Positions 16,730 through 24,621 of a stretch of 64,000 bases of DNA are shown one piece after another. Source of the DNA: QFOX01 sp033763655 (GTDB lineage: Bacteria; Pseudomonadota; Alphaproteobacteria; Rickettsiales; UBA3002); assembly GCA_033763655.1 (NCBI GenBank), contig JANRKD010000027.1, positions 62,001 to 126,000 of the forward strand. Reading direction: 5' to 3'. Position 1 is the first letter of the stretch, and each line of letters begins with the position of its first letter. The notes beneath the pieces were generated by a model. That model made no database searches, was not told the origin of the DNA, and saw only the letters and a list, made by a program, of their open reading frames with translations. A program made the position numbers and the translations under genes.

Positions 16730-16744
16730 TTAACAAGCCGTTAA
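16730..16744 (-). promoter_or_regulatory. CtrA-type box upstream of the repeat pseudopilin gene
   Basis: On the minus strand the site reads TTAACGGCTTGTTAAC, a full match to the CtrA consensus TTAA-N7-TTAAC, 43 bp upstream of the ATG at 16686. CtrA controls pilus and motility genes in many Alphaproteobacteria. A further TTAAC-like half-site lies near 16706. Confidence 0.55.
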
Positions 16745-16870
16745 GAAGTGAGTCGCCCGTTACATTTCTGGCCTACCGCGCCGCCGCTCGCAAGCAATTG
16801 TTCACCGGGGTAGCGCATTCCGGCGCGGATTATTGCTCGGCGGTGCCGCCCGCACACAGAGAAATCGCAA

Positions 16871-16896
16871 GGGACACAATGATTTTTTGTGTCCCC
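16871..16896. repeat. 28-bp hairpin repeat, copy B
   Basis: GGGACACAA / TTGTGTCCC with core TGATTTT, 19 bp past the stop of the 257-aa pseudopilin gene, in the same position relative to its gene as copy A. Slightly shorter core than the other copies. Confidence 0.7.
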
Positions 16897-16915
16897 TGTG
16901 CAAATAGAGAGGCGC

Positions 16916-17689
16916 TCACTGGCGGTAAAAGGCGAGTATGTCATCGAAATAGGTGGCGGCGGTGGCGGTGGCGCCCGTGAAGGTGGGGCTGATGACAAAG
17001 CTGGTGTCGTTGTCGCAATTTTCGAAGCGCAGGGTGGCGGTGCCATCGGTGCAGGGGATGGCGACGCTGGTGCTTTCGCGGCGGGTGGCGCCCAGCCCGT
17101 CGCGCCCGGGGCTGATGAGCAGGAAGTCCGGCGCGGGGATGGCCTCAGCGGTTTTGGCATCGGTGACGCTCGGGTTATTGGTCTGCTCGACGGCCACTAC
17201 CGGCGTTGCCCCTTTAGTGAGCTTGCGGTTAACAACGTAGAAAATGCGGTTGTTCCAGGGGTCGAAGGCATCGTTCAGGCCAAGGCCGTAGGGCGAAAGA
17301 GTCTGGATGGGCACCATGCCGCGAATAATTGTGCTGCCACCCAGCACGCTGACACCGGCGTAATTGGTCGTGTTGCAGTTCTGGACGCCCGCCGCGTTGA
17401 CGCTGGCACCGAAATTGGTGTCGGTGGTGGCAAGGTCGGTACGGGCAGGGCAGGGGTAGAGAAGGGTGTTCCCGTTTTTGTTGAATACGGCATATTCAAT
17501 GATGGCGTTGCTCAGGCGGGTGAGTTGGGCGGTGGCGCGGTCACGACGGCCAATGAGCTGCAGGGTGCTGTTGCGCTCGACGGCAACGGCGGCCACCACC
17601 GCAAAGGCGATAAACAAAGCAGCCACCACCACCAGCGTGAAGCCGCTGTTACCGGGCGTGGAAGGGGTGCGGCGGAACCTTAAGGACAT
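16916..17689 (-). CDS. Prepilin-like protein lacking Glu5 (257 aa)
   Basis: Start 17689 gives a 16-residue leader ending NSG followed by FTLVVVAALFIAFAVV; its ATG overlaps the end of the upstream gene by 10 bp. The residue five after the cleavage point is Val, not the conserved Glu. This is a feature of tip-type minor pseudopilins such as GspK. The globular part repeats the family motifs: LLYPCPARTDLA, GMVPIQTLS, DAFDPWNNRIFYVV, SPGRDGLGA and the C-terminal YFDDILAFYRQ. It is the third gene of the operon starting at 19742, and hairpin copy B follows it. No assembly ATPase, platform or peptidase gene is near. Confidence 0.82.
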   Translation of the reverse strand: MSLRFRRTPSTPGNSGFTLVVVAALFIAFAVVAAVAVERNSTLQLIGRRDRATAQLTRLSNAIIEYAVFNKNGNTLLYPCPARTDLATTDTNFGASVNAAGVQNCNTTNYAGVSVLGGSTIIRGMVPIQTLSPYGLGLNDAFDPWNNRIFYVVNRKLTKGATPVVAVEQTNNPSVTDAKTAEAIPAPDFLLISPGRDGLGATRRESTSVAIPCTDGTATLRFENCDNDTSFVISPTFTGATATAATYFDDILAFYRQ

Positions 17690-18897
17690 CTGACATACCC
17701 TGACGCGGTGGTGCCACCCCAGAAGCAGGTGGCGGTGCAACTGGCGGTGTTGGAGGAGATGATTTTGCGGCAGAGCATGGCGTTGCTGGTGATGCTGGCG
17801 GGTGGTACGGTAGCGCTCGCACCCGGATAGTTGAGGGTGCAGGCGGCGCACCAGGTTTCGCAGGTGCCAGCCGGGCAGGTGGTGGCGGTGGCGCTGGTGT
17901 AGAGGGCGTTGTTGAACGGGGCGCGTCGGGCGTCGTTGCTGCCGGTGACGATGTAATCGTCGAAAAAGAGGGCGCCTTGCGTACCATCGTTATAGGCGGT
18001 ATCGAAAAATACCGCGTCGTCGTTGCAGTTTTCGCCGTCGATAGCGGTGGCGCTACAGGTTTTGGCGGCGGGAATGGTGGCGCCGTTGGCAGGGAACGCC
18101 CCCAGCCCGTCGCGCCCGTGGCTGACGACGGCGTAGCCCATGCCCGCCCCGAGTGTTTGCCAGGTGAGCCGCACGGCCCCATCATTGGCCACCCAGGTGA
18201 TGGTCGAAAAATCGACCGTCGTCGCGGTGACGGCGCTTGGCGTGTAGGAGCCTTTGTAGTTGGCGCTGGCGATATAAGCCAGGTCGCTGGTGGTGAGCCC
18301 GCCGGTGTTGGCAAAGGTGACGCGCAGCTTACCTGCGTTGCTTGAAGCGGCACCGCCCGTCAGGTCGTTGCGCACCGCCGAAACGATGTTCGAGGTGGTG
18401 CGGTCGCCGTAACGCAGCAGGATATTGCCGTTCTGGGTGGCGATGCTGGCGGGGCCGTTGCTGGTGAGCCCGTCGGAGGCGGCATAGGTGAGTTTATTGC
18501 CCCAGGCATCGCTGGCGTAGTTGTCCGGCAGGCCGAGCGTGCGCACCGGCACCGCGCCGATCCAGACATTGCCGCTCGCTACCGTACCCGGCGGTGTGGC
18601 GGTGCAGGTGGCACCGCTGCGTTCTTCCATGCCGAAATTGCCGGTGGTCGCTGCAAGGGTGCGATTGGCCGGGCAGGGCAGATAACCATAGGTGGCGGCG
18701 TAGCTGTCGAGGGCGGATTTAATCGTGTTCAGGCGCTCCTCGGTGGTGACGCGGTCGGCGGCACGCAGGGCGCCTGCCGCCATGCTCAACCCCGCCCCCG
18801 CGATGAGTGCGAGGATGCCCAGCACTATCGACAGTTCGAGAAGCGTGAAGCCGCCCTGCCGCCGGTTTATGGGCACAGAATGGTGCGGCGTGGTCAT
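17680..18897 (-). CDS. Prepilin-like protein (405 aa)
   Basis: Type III-like prepilin signal: 16-residue leader ending RRQGG, then FTLLELSIVLGILAL with Glu5. Shared family motifs are YGYLPCPANRTLA, GAVPVRTLGLP, DAWGNKLTYAA, SHGRDGLGA and FFDDYIVTG. Compared with its paralogues it has an extra C-terminal Cys-rich segment (TCPAGTCETWCAAC and CRKIISSNTASCTATC). Its ATG overlaps the stop of the 282-aa gene by 4 bp, and its own 3' end overlaps the next gene. Much larger than ordinary major pilins, so a minor or tip role is more likely; this is inference. Confidence 0.85.
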   Translation of the reverse strand: MTTPHHSVPINRRQGGFTLLELSIVLGILALIAGAGLSMAAGALRAADRVTTEERLNTIKSALDSYAATYGYLPCPANRTLAATTGNFGMEERSGATCTATPPGTVASGNVWIGAVPVRTLGLPDNYASDAWGNKLTYAASDGLTSNGPASIATQNGNILLRYGDRTTSNIVSAVRNDLTGGAASSNAGKLRVTFANTGGLTTSDLAYIASANYKGSYTPSAVTATTVDFSTITWVANDGAVRLTWQTLGAGMGYAVVSHGRDGLGAFPANGATIPAAKTCSATAIDGENCNDDAVFFDTAYNDGTQGALFFDDYIVTGSNDARRAPFNNALYTSATATTCPAGTCETWCAACTLNYPGASATVPPASITSNAMLCRKIISSNTASCTATCFWGGTTASGYVRCP

Positions 18898-19742
18898 AGC
18901 TGCGCCCGTGCGCGCCAGACGACAATATCATCGAAATAGCTGGCGAGGTTAAGCCCGGCATTGAGGCGGTTATCGTAAAAGACGTTGTAGGGAATCGAGG
19001 AAAAAATCATGCCCGCACGCACGGCATTATCGCCAAACACACAATTCTGCGTATCGACGCGGCGCTCGGAAGCATAGACGTTGCAAGGCTTCAGCGCCAC
19101 GCCGCGCGCGGAAACCGCGCCACGCTGGTCGGCGCCGGCACTGAAGAGGATATAGGCGGCGCCGAGGTTGCTCGCCGGGTTGGCGAGGATCTGGCATTTG
19201 GTGGTGCTGCACGGCTGCTCGAGCGCGCCGCTGCGCATTTCGATGCCCCCCACGCCGTTTTGGGCGCTGGTGCCAAGCCGGTAGCCGAACTTCCCGGCGG
19301 CATCGCTGCCCGCGACGGTCAGGTTTTTGGTGACAACGTAATGGAGCTTGCCGCCAAAGGCATCGAGCGACGATCGCATCGGCAGGTTGAGGCTGCGAAA
19401 CGGCACGGCGCCCGCCATCAGCCCACCGCCGACGGTGGTGCCGGTGAGTACGGCCAGCGCGCAATTCTCAAGCCCGTTATTGCTGGGGGCGACGGGGCTT
19501 AAGGTTTTATCGGCGGGGCAGGGCAGGCGGCCATAGACTTTGAAGAACGCAGCCGTGGCCTCATCCACCTGCTGCAGGCGTTCGCGGCTGAGGGTGTTCA
19601 TGCTGCGGTTGACGAAGTTAGCGGCAACCTCAAGCCCAAGGGTGGCGACCACGCTGAGGATGGCGACCACCACGGAAAGTTCAATCAGGCTGAAGCCAGC
19701 GGTGGGGAGGGAATGCAGGGAGCGCCACGGAGTAAAAGCCAT
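18894..19742 (-). CDS. Prepilin-like protein (282 aa), first gene of the pseudopilin operon
   Basis: Leader of 16 residues ending PTAG, then FSLIELSVVVAILSVVATLG with the conserved Glu5. Family motifs are YGRLPCPADKTLS, GAVPFRSLNLP, DAFGGKLHYVV, SAGADQRGA and YFDDIVVWRA. Length is about twice that of a major pilin. It opens a minus-strand operon of four paralogues, with a 4-bp stop/start overlap to the next gene. The motif set LPCPA ... G(A)(V)P ... WGNK ... FDD defines a family that I do not recognise as a characterised pilin class. Confidence 0.85.
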   Translation of the reverse strand: MAFTPWRSLHSLPTAGFSLIELSVVVAILSVVATLGLEVAANFVNRSMNTLSRERLQQVDEATAAFFKVYGRLPCPADKTLSPVAPSNNGLENCALAVLTGTTVGGGLMAGAVPFRSLNLPMRSSLDAFGGKLHYVVTKNLTVAGSDAAGKFGYRLGTSAQNGVGGIEMRSGALEQPCSTTKCQILANPASNLGAAYILFSAGADQRGAVSARGVALKPCNVYASERRVDTQNCVFGDNAVRAGMIFSSIPYNVFYDNRLNAGLNLASYFDDIVVWRARAQL

Positions 19743-19852
19743 GCGTGGAGTATAACCTAAATTGATGAAGAGCCGGTTAAACCGTCGTGATGTAGCAGTG
19801 AACCCGCTTGATTAGTTGCGCAGTGAGGTTTTTTTGCTACGAAGGAGAATGT

Positions 19853-19928
19853 GGGGCGATAGCTCAGCGGTGAGAGCAGGGCGCTCATAACGCCTTGGTC
19901 GGGGGTTCAAATCCCTCTCGCCCCACCA
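19853..19928 (+). tRNA. tRNA with CAU anticodon (Met elongator or Ile2)
   Basis: Cloverleaf of 76 nt: acceptor GGGGCGA/TCGCCCC with A73 and encoded CCA, anticodon stem GGGCG/CGCCT around loop CTCATAA, T-loop TTCAAAT. Anticodon CAU. Lacks the C1-A72 mismatch of the initiator, so it is elongator Met or the lysidine-modified Ile2; sequence alone does not decide. Confidence 0.93.
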
Positions 19929-19929
19929 C

Positions 19930-20003
19930 CGCTTTTGCCCGCGCCTTTGGCGCGGAATGGCAAAAGCGAGTGTCCTCCGAAGCTCGCTTGCGAGCGAAGG
20001 ACG
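19930..20003. repeat. Two hairpins downstream of the CAU tRNA
   Basis: CGCTTTTGCC (19930) pairs with GGCAAAAGCG (ends 19968) around an inner GCGCC/GGCGC stem; then GTCCTCCGAAGCTCGC pairs imperfectly with GCGAGCGAAGGAC. Likely tRNA transcript end structures or repeat DNA. A 12-bp copy of the tRNA 3' end (CGCCCCACCACC) recurs at 20037-20048. Confidence 0.5.
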
Positions 20004-20160
20004 GACTGGTGCCATAGGTTCTGAATGTATCCACCGCGCCCCACCACCATTCTACGGCTTCGGGTGACAGGCCGCCCGTTTTCAAATGTCCTTCGGTTTT
20101 ATCCCCGGAAGGAGCATGGATATTCCGTCCTGCACGGCCCGGGCGCGTGGGTGAGAGCGG

Positions 20161-21468
20161 TTACCGCAGCCGCGTAATATCGGCACCGCAGGCGCCGAGT
20201 TTCTCCTCCAGCCGCTCATAGCCGCGGTCGAGGTGGTAAATGCGGCCAATGGTGCTCGTACCCTCGGCAGCGAGCGCCGCGATAACGAGCGAAACGCTGG
20301 CGCGCAAATCGGTTGCCATCACCGGCGCGGCCTTCATCGGCGTGCGGCCATGCACCGTGGCACAATGGTTTTCGATGCTGATATTCGCCCCCATGCGCGC
20401 CAGTTCGGGCACATGCATGAAGCGGTTTTCGAAAATGGTCTCGCTGATGGCCGAATCACCCTCGGCCTGCGTCAGCACGGTCATCAACTGCGCCTGCATG
20501 TCGGTCGGGAAGTCGGGGTACGGCGCGGTGGTAATGTCGAGTGGCCTGAGCGGCGAACCGTCGTGGCGGACGCGAATGGTGGTGGCTGTGCTGTCAATCG
20601 TGATGCCAATCCGGCGCAAATCGTCGATTACGACGCCGAGCGTATCGGGCCGGGCGTCGAGCAGCTCCACATCCCCCCCCGCCATGGCAACGGCGCAGAG
20701 GAAGGTTCCGGTTTCGATACGGTCGGGGATGACGCGGTAACTTGTGCCCGAAAGCGCACGCACGCCGCGCACGGTGAGGGTGCTGGTGCCAAGCCCCGAA
20801 ATATCTGCGCCCATGGTGATGAGCATCTGCGCCAGATCGGTGATTTCCGGCTCGCGTGCGGCGTTGTGGATGGTCGTCGTGCCCTTCGCCAGCGTCGCCG
20901 CCATCAGGATATTTTCCGTCGCGCCGACCGAAACTTTCTCGAAATGCACCTCGCCACCGACCAGGCCGCCTTCGGGGGCTTCAGCCAGCACATAGCCCTC
21001 TTCGAGGGTAATCTTCGCGCCAAGCGCCTCCATCGCCTTCAAATGCATATCGACCGGGCGGGCACCGATGGCACAGCCGCCGGGCAGCGATACGCGCACC
21101 CGGTGTTCGCGCGCAAGAATCGGCCCGAGCACCAGAATGCTGGCGCGCATGGTGCGTACGAGGTCATACGGCGCGACGATGTTGGGGATGGTTTCGCAGG
21201 TCAGCGACAGCTCGCGGCTGTAATGGCCGGGCATGCCCGGTTGCTGCATCAGGGTGCCCGCCGTATCGCGCAACGAAAGCTGCGCGCCATGCTGCACCAG
21301 CAATTTCGCCATGGTGGTGATATCGGCGAGGAAGGGCACGTTATCGAGCGTGACTTTTTCACGCGTCAGCAGCGCCGCGCACATGAGGGGCAGTGCCGCG
21401 TTCTTCGCACCGCCAATGATGATTTTGCCATTGAGTGGGCGGCCACCCGTAATACGTAGTTTGTCCAT
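20161..21468 (-). CDS. murA: UDP-N-acetylglucosamine 1-carboxyvinyltransferase
   Basis: First committed enzyme of peptidoglycan synthesis; transfers enolpyruvate from PEP to UDP-GlcNAc in the cytosol and is the target of fosfomycin. Two-domain EPSP-synthase fold, 435 aa. Visible are the N-terminal GGAKNAALP, and the active-site loop LPGGCAIGARPVDMH with Cys132, the residue that forms the PEP adduct and reacts with fosfomycin. The C-terminal DRGYERLEEKL is also present. Having Cys and not Asp at this position predicts a fosfomycin-sensitive form. It is followed downstream by the CAU tRNA on the opposite strand. Confidence 0.98.
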   Translation of the reverse strand: MDKLRITGGRPLNGKIIIGGAKNAALPLMCAALLTREKVTLDNVPFLADITTMAKLLVQHGAQLSLRDTAGTLMQQPGMPGHYSRELSLTCETIPNIVAPYDLVRTMRASILVLGPILAREHRVRVSLPGGCAIGARPVDMHLKAMEALGAKITLEEGYVLAEAPEGGLVGGEVHFEKVSVGATENILMAATLAKGTTTIHNAAREPEITDLAQMLITMGADISGLGTSTLTVRGVRALSGTSYRVIPDRIETGTFLCAVAMAGGDVELLDARPDTLGVVIDDLRRIGITIDSTATTIRVRHDGSPLRPLDITTAPYPDFPTDMQAQLMTVLTQAEGDSAISETIFENRFMHVPELARMGANISIENHCATVHGRTPMKAAPVMATDLRASVSLVIAALAAEGTSTIGRIYHLDRGYERLEEKLGACGADITRLR

Positions 21469-21589
21469 CGAGTCGCTATATCAGGCAGGGCGCGGGTGTA
21501 AAGCGGATAGGTGCCGGCCTGTTGGCATGAACCCTGCATCAAATCCGCCGGTTATTTCTTTCTTGATTACCCCAACCGGAGATTTTGTT

Positions 21590-22327
21590 ATGAGCATTCA
21601 CAGCGTATCCAGCCACGGCCTGTTTCAGGCATACAGCGCGAATAAAACTGAGAAAACCGATGTTCCCGGCAATTTTTCCCGTCTGCTTGCCGCTGCGCAG
21701 ACTCCTTCCGGCGGCGCGGCGCAAGCGGAAGCACCGGGGAAAAAAGTGCCGGCCCCTGTGCAGGCTGCGGCGGTGGATGCCGTAGTGGGCAGCGACGCGG
21801 GCAGCATCGCCCTTGATTTTGACGACTATTTCACCCCCAAACCCTTTGTTGATCTCGACAAGTTGCCGCTGTTGCTGCCATCGGCTAAAACCATCGACGC
21901 GCTGGCCGCCCATGCCGGGCCGAAATTCCGGGACTTTCTTGCCGCGCACGCCATTCCCGCCGCGCCTTCTGAAATCACCTACGATACGGAAGGGAAAATA
22001 CAGTTCCCCGAGGGGTATGCCCATGCCGATGCGCTGCGGGCGGCGCTGGAGGACGACCCGGCGCTCGACCGGGAACTGCGCACCCTCAACGCCATAATCA
22101 GCGCGTTTGCCGGGATGCAGGAGAGCGCCGCCTTCAGTCAGGAATATTCGGCCGCCTCCACTGCCGCCGAGGCCGCCGCCGTCGTGCAGAAATACAGCTA
22201 CCTGTTCAGCAACAGCCAGCGCTATGCGGCAATTGCCCTGGAATTCCTGCCCGACGGTACATTAAGTCCGACCGCCGATGGTAAACCCTACAATCCGCAA
22301 ACCTACCGGCAGAATATCCTCGCGTAA
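21590..22327 (+). CDS. Hypothetical protein, 245 aa
   Basis: Start 21590 is chosen for the ribosome binding site CCGGAGA and because upstream in-frame sequence overlaps murA. The N-terminus (MSIHSVSSHGLFQAYSAN) resembles export-type N-termini of axial structural proteins but has no signal peptide. An Ala/Pro-rich linker (residues 30-70) leads to an ordered region (75-245) with several helices, for example SAKTIDALAAHAGPKFRDFL and a C-terminal TADGKPYNPQTYRQNILA. No family is recognised. It is divergent from murA with a 121-bp gap. Confidence 0.72.
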   Translation: MSIHSVSSHGLFQAYSANKTEKTDVPGNFSRLLAAAQTPSGGAAQAEAPGKKVPAPVQAAAVDAVVGSDAGSIALDFDDYFTPKPFVDLDKLPLLLPSAKTIDALAAHAGPKFRDFLAAHAIPAAPSEITYDTEGKIQFPEGYAHADALRAALEDDPALDRELRTLNAIISAFAGMQESAAFSQEYSAASTAAEAAAVVQKYSYLFSNSQRYAAIALEFLPDGTLSPTADGKPYNPQTYRQNILA

Positions 22328-22400
22328 GAGGGCTGGCCGCGGATGGTATTTAGCCATTCGCCGGTAGTCAGTAGTCAGTCACCGTCCCTCACGCTCTCCC

Positions 22401-22466
22401 CTGTCATGCCGTTGTATAACGGCATCTATCTTAAGGTAGACCCCGTTATTCAACGGGGTGACAGGC
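22401..22466. repeat. Twin-hairpin repeat element, copy 2
   Basis: Perfect hairpins ATGCCGTT/AACGGCAT (22405-22424) and ACCCCGTT/AACGGGGT (22440-22459), bracketed by CTGTC and GACAG. Same layout as 653-717 and 52340-52405, but with different stem sequence. Confidence 0.65.
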
Positions 22467-22741
22467 GGGGCTGGGTGCTGTGGGCTGTGGGTTGTTGACT
22501 GTACGCTGTGGCTGGGGCCACGCGACTCTCGACTCTCACCGCTCGACTCTTCGTCTTGCCGCTTCCCTCACCCCAACCCTCTCCCGCCTGTGGGAGAGGG
22601 AGCGACTCCCTGTGTTGGCGCAAGCGTACGCCCCCCCCGCCCGCGCCACGCGTCATTGTGCAGCAAGGTGGAGAGTATCCCCCTCCCGCCTGCGGGAGGG
22701 GTTAGGGGAGGGAAGTGGGAAGATGGTCACCAGTAAGCGTA

Positions 22742-22770
22742 GGGGGGCGCAATAAAATCATTGTATCCCC
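22742..22770. repeat. 28-bp hairpin repeat, copy C
   Basis: GGGGGGCGCAATAAAATC joined to ATTGTATCCCC: same AT core as copies A and D, 12 bp beyond the dcd stop. Stem has two mismatches or wobbles. Orientation relative to its gene is opposite to copies A and B. Confidence 0.7.
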
Positions 22771-22782
22771 GCGGCTCCTTTT

Positions 22783-23358
22783 TTAAACCCCGCCGTTCAC
22801 CTTCTCTACCTTCGGCAGAGTCACGCCCGTCTGGCCCTGATATTTGCCTTTGCGGTCGCGGTAGCTGGTTTCGCAGACGTTTTCGCCTTTGAGGAACAGG
22901 AACTGGCAGGCGCCTTCGCCCGCATAGATTTTGGCGGGCAGCGGCGTCGTATTGCTGAACTCCAGCGTTACATGGCCCTCCCATTCCGGCTCCAGCGGCG
23001 TGACATTGACGATGATGCCGCAGCGCGCATAGGTGCTTTTGCCCAGACAAATCACCAGCGTATCGCGCGGGATGCGGAAATATTCCACCGTGCGCGCCAG
23101 CACGAATGAGTTGGGCGGGATGATGCAGACCTCGGCCTTGCGATCGACAAAACTTTTGGGCGAGAAATCCTTGGGATCGACAATCGCTGAATCGACATTG
23201 GTGAAAATCTTGAACTCGTCGGCAACACGCGCGTCATAGCCATAGCTGCTCAGGCCGTAGGAAATCACCCCTTCGCGCGTCAGGTTCTCGACGAACGGTT
23301 CAATCATCCGGTCTTTGCGTGCGCGTTCGCGGATCCAGTGGTCGGGTTGTATAGCCAT
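22783..23358 (-). CDS. dcd: dCTP deaminase
   Basis: Deaminates dCTP to dUTP for thymidylate supply; homotrimeric dUTPase-fold enzyme in the cytosol. 191 aa with the signatures GLSSYGYDARVADEF near residue 40, VCIIPPNSFVLART, and CLGKSTYARCGIIVNVTPLE containing the catalytic Arg/Ser region. A Glu follows in LEPEWEGHVTLEFSNTTPL, and the C-terminal GKYQGQTGVTLPKV is typical of the monofunctional proteobacterial enzyme. It stands alone on the minus strand, with hairpin copy C just downstream and a tandem array upstream. Confidence 0.97.
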   Translation of the reverse strand: MAIQPDHWIRERARKDRMIEPFVENLTREGVISYGLSSYGYDARVADEFKIFTNVDSAIVDPKDFSPKSFVDRKAEVCIIPPNSFVLARTVEYFRIPRDTLVICLGKSTYARCGIIVNVTPLEPEWEGHVTLEFSNTTPLPAKIYAGEGACQFLFLKGENVCETSYRDRKGKYQGQTGVTLPKVEKVNGGV

Positions 23359-23371
23359 GTCAGTTGCCGGC

Positions 23372-23408
23372 GGTTAGGGGTGAGTGGGTGGTGAGTGGTT
23401 AGTAAAGG
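23372..23408. repeat. GTGAGTGG tandem array
   Basis: GGTTAGGGGTGAGTGGGTGG followed by TGAGTGGTTAGTAAAGG: imperfect 7-8 bp units directly upstream of dcd. Same style as the arrays at 6449, 12109 and 42192. Confidence 0.55.
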
Positions 23409-23536
23409 AAGACGCCGTACCGCTCAAGTATTTCTGTCGGGGAGGGAAGCGGCCCGGCATAGGGCGCCGTCCTGCCCATTGTCATCAATCCTTCACATGA
23501 CCTACGCGCGCCATTTAAGTAGAATACAACGATTGG

Positions 23537-23920
23537 ATGCAGCAAAAGAAACAAAGAAAGAGCATGCCCATGCGTTCCATTCAGCCAAATTGGGCAGAGA
23601 ATGCCCTGACCCAGTCGCGCAATGCGGCGGCAACCCAGCTGCGCAACGCAGTAATAGCTGCACAGGGCGATGTTGCCCTGGCGCTGCGCATATTAGAACA
23701 GCCAGACTGCCGCGCCCCTAGCTTCAACCTGAATCCTAAACGCCTCATATTGAAGGCAGAAGACTACACGACGGTGGCCGACGCATTGCGCGCAGAGCAT
23801 TCTGATTGGGCAGAGGCAATCATGGCCTATGCATCCCAAAATCTGGGAAATAAATGGGCGAATCAGGTGGCGGGCGACCAGCCGCCTACTCAGGGAAGCG
23901 CGCCCACGCATCGCCGTTAA
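23537..23920 (+). CDS. Hypothetical protein, 127 aa
   Basis: Small soluble, mainly helical protein. A central segment (residues 20-50, NALTQSRNAAATQLRNAVIA) and a second helix pair (WAEAIMAYASQNLGNKWANQ) are visible; the tail is polar. The start could be 23537, 23564 or 23570; AAAGAAAGAG gives the best spacing for the last. No family is recognised. It is convergent with the next minus-strand pair and overlaps it by 4 bp at the 3' end. Confidence 0.6.
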   Translation: MQQKKQRKSMPMRSIQPNWAENALTQSRNAAATQLRNAVIAAQGDVALALRILEQPDCRAPSFNLNPKRLILKAEDYTTVADALRAEHSDWAEAIMAYASQNLGNKWANQVAGDQPPTQGSAPTHRR

Positions 23921-24228
23921 AGCCCGCGCCCGCCGCCGCCTTCGGTGCCCGCAAAACGGTTCCAGCGCTCTTTCGCCATGCGGCTGCGGCCGGTGTTTTT
24001 ATCGCGGATCATCTGCATTTTTGCGCTCCACACCGTTTCTCCGGCCGATTGCCGCTCGGCGATGCGTGCCGAGGCCAGCGCCGCTTCCTGCATCTCCTCC
24101 TCGCGCTCTTTTTCGAGGATACGCCCGAGTTCATGCGCATCCGCCTGCTGGTTGATATGCAGCGTGCGCTGGTTCTTCAGCAATTGCTGCTGTTTTTTGT
24201 GTTTTTTGCTATGATGGTGGTCGGTCAT
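23917..24228 (-). CDS. Charged small hypothetical protein (103 aa)
   Basis: Begins MTDHHHSKKHKKQQQLLKNQ, a His/Lys/Gln-rich head, followed by one long charged helix (about residues 30-75, ADAHELGRILEKEREEEMQE) and a basic tail with SRMAKERWNRFAG. Probably a coiled-coil or nucleic-acid-associated protein; no family recognised. Start 24228 is chosen because its ATG overlaps the stop of the upstream 67-aa gene by 4 bp. Confidence 0.7.
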   Translation of the reverse strand: MTDHHHSKKHKKQQQLLKNQRTLHINQQADAHELGRILEKEREEEMQEAALASARIAERQSAGETVWSAKMQMIRDKNTGRSRMAKERWNRFAGTEGGGGRGL

Positions 24229-24428
24229 GCAGCATCCCCACCATGATTGCCGCGCCTGCCGGCCATGCGCGGGGACAGCCTCTGCGCCTCCGCAGCGGAT
24301 GACGGCCCTCCCCCCGCTTCGGGGGCCGGACATGGCCTGGACGCCGCCTTCCGGCGCGCCATATTACGCTTCAAGGCGATGGCCAGTTTTGTGCGTTTTT
24401 CGGCGCTGGTACGGATGGGTTCGCTCAT
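24225..24428 (-). CDS. Small basic protein (67 aa)
   Basis: Begins MSEPIRTSAEKRTKLAIALK and continues RNMARRKAASR, a short basic helix. The pattern of ALKRNMARRKA resembles a group of small conserved alphaproteobacterial proteins of unknown role. The second half is Gly/Ala/Arg-rich and looks disordered. Translationally coupled to the downstream 103-aa gene by a 4-bp overlap, so the two probably work together. Confidence 0.65.
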   Translation of the reverse strand: MSEPIRTSAEKRTKLAIALKRNMARRKAASRPCPAPEAGGGPSSAAEAQRLSPRMAGRRGNHGGDAA

Positions 24429-24515
24429 CGGTCAAGTATGGCGGTATTCCAACCATAAATCAATCCTTGCGCGTGGGCGGCAGTTATGGCAAAGCATCGG
24501 CTCACTTTTTTGTGC

Positions 24516-24590
24516 GCTGCTGTAGCTCAGTGGTAGAGCACGTCATTGGTAATGACGGGGTCGGAAGTTCGATTCTTCTCAGCAGCACCA
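24516..24590 (+). tRNA. tRNA-Thr (GGT anticodon)
   Basis: 75-nt cloverleaf: acceptor GCTGCTG/CAGCAGC, A73 with encoded CCA, D arm AGCTCAGTGGTAGAGC, anticodon stem CGTCA/TGACG around loop TTGGTAA (anticodon GGU), T-loop TTCGATT. Confidence 0.96.
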
Positions 24591-24591
24591 G

Positions 24592-24621
24592 TTCGAGAGA
24601 AAACGCATGCGTTTTCTCGAA
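24592..24621 (+). terminator. Long hairpin directly after tRNA-Thr
   Basis: TTCGAGAGAAAACGC pairs with GCGTTTTCTCGAA through a GCATGC centre (2-nt bulge), starting one base after the encoded CCA. No T-run follows, so it may be a processing or stability structure; a terminator role is a guess. Confidence 0.5.

Larger units (their letters stand above)
22328..22782. other. 455-bp repeat-filled gap
   Basis: No gene is supported. In order it holds a small GTAGTCAGTAGTCAGT array, a twin-hairpin element (22401-22466), iterated GTGCTGTGGGCTGTGGGTTG and CGACTCTCGACTCTC units, and two C/G-rich palindromes (CTCTCCCGCCTGTGGGAGAG and CCCTCCCGCCTGCGGGAGGG). Hairpin copy C follows. It looks like a landing site for several repeat families. 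Confidence 0.75.

Noticed and set aside
19812..20085. Two minus-strand frames over the CAU tRNA and its flank, with peptides like GREGFEPPT
   Set aside because: These are the familiar spurious translations of antisense tRNA sequence; they overlap the tRNA and hairpins and have no ribosome binding site.
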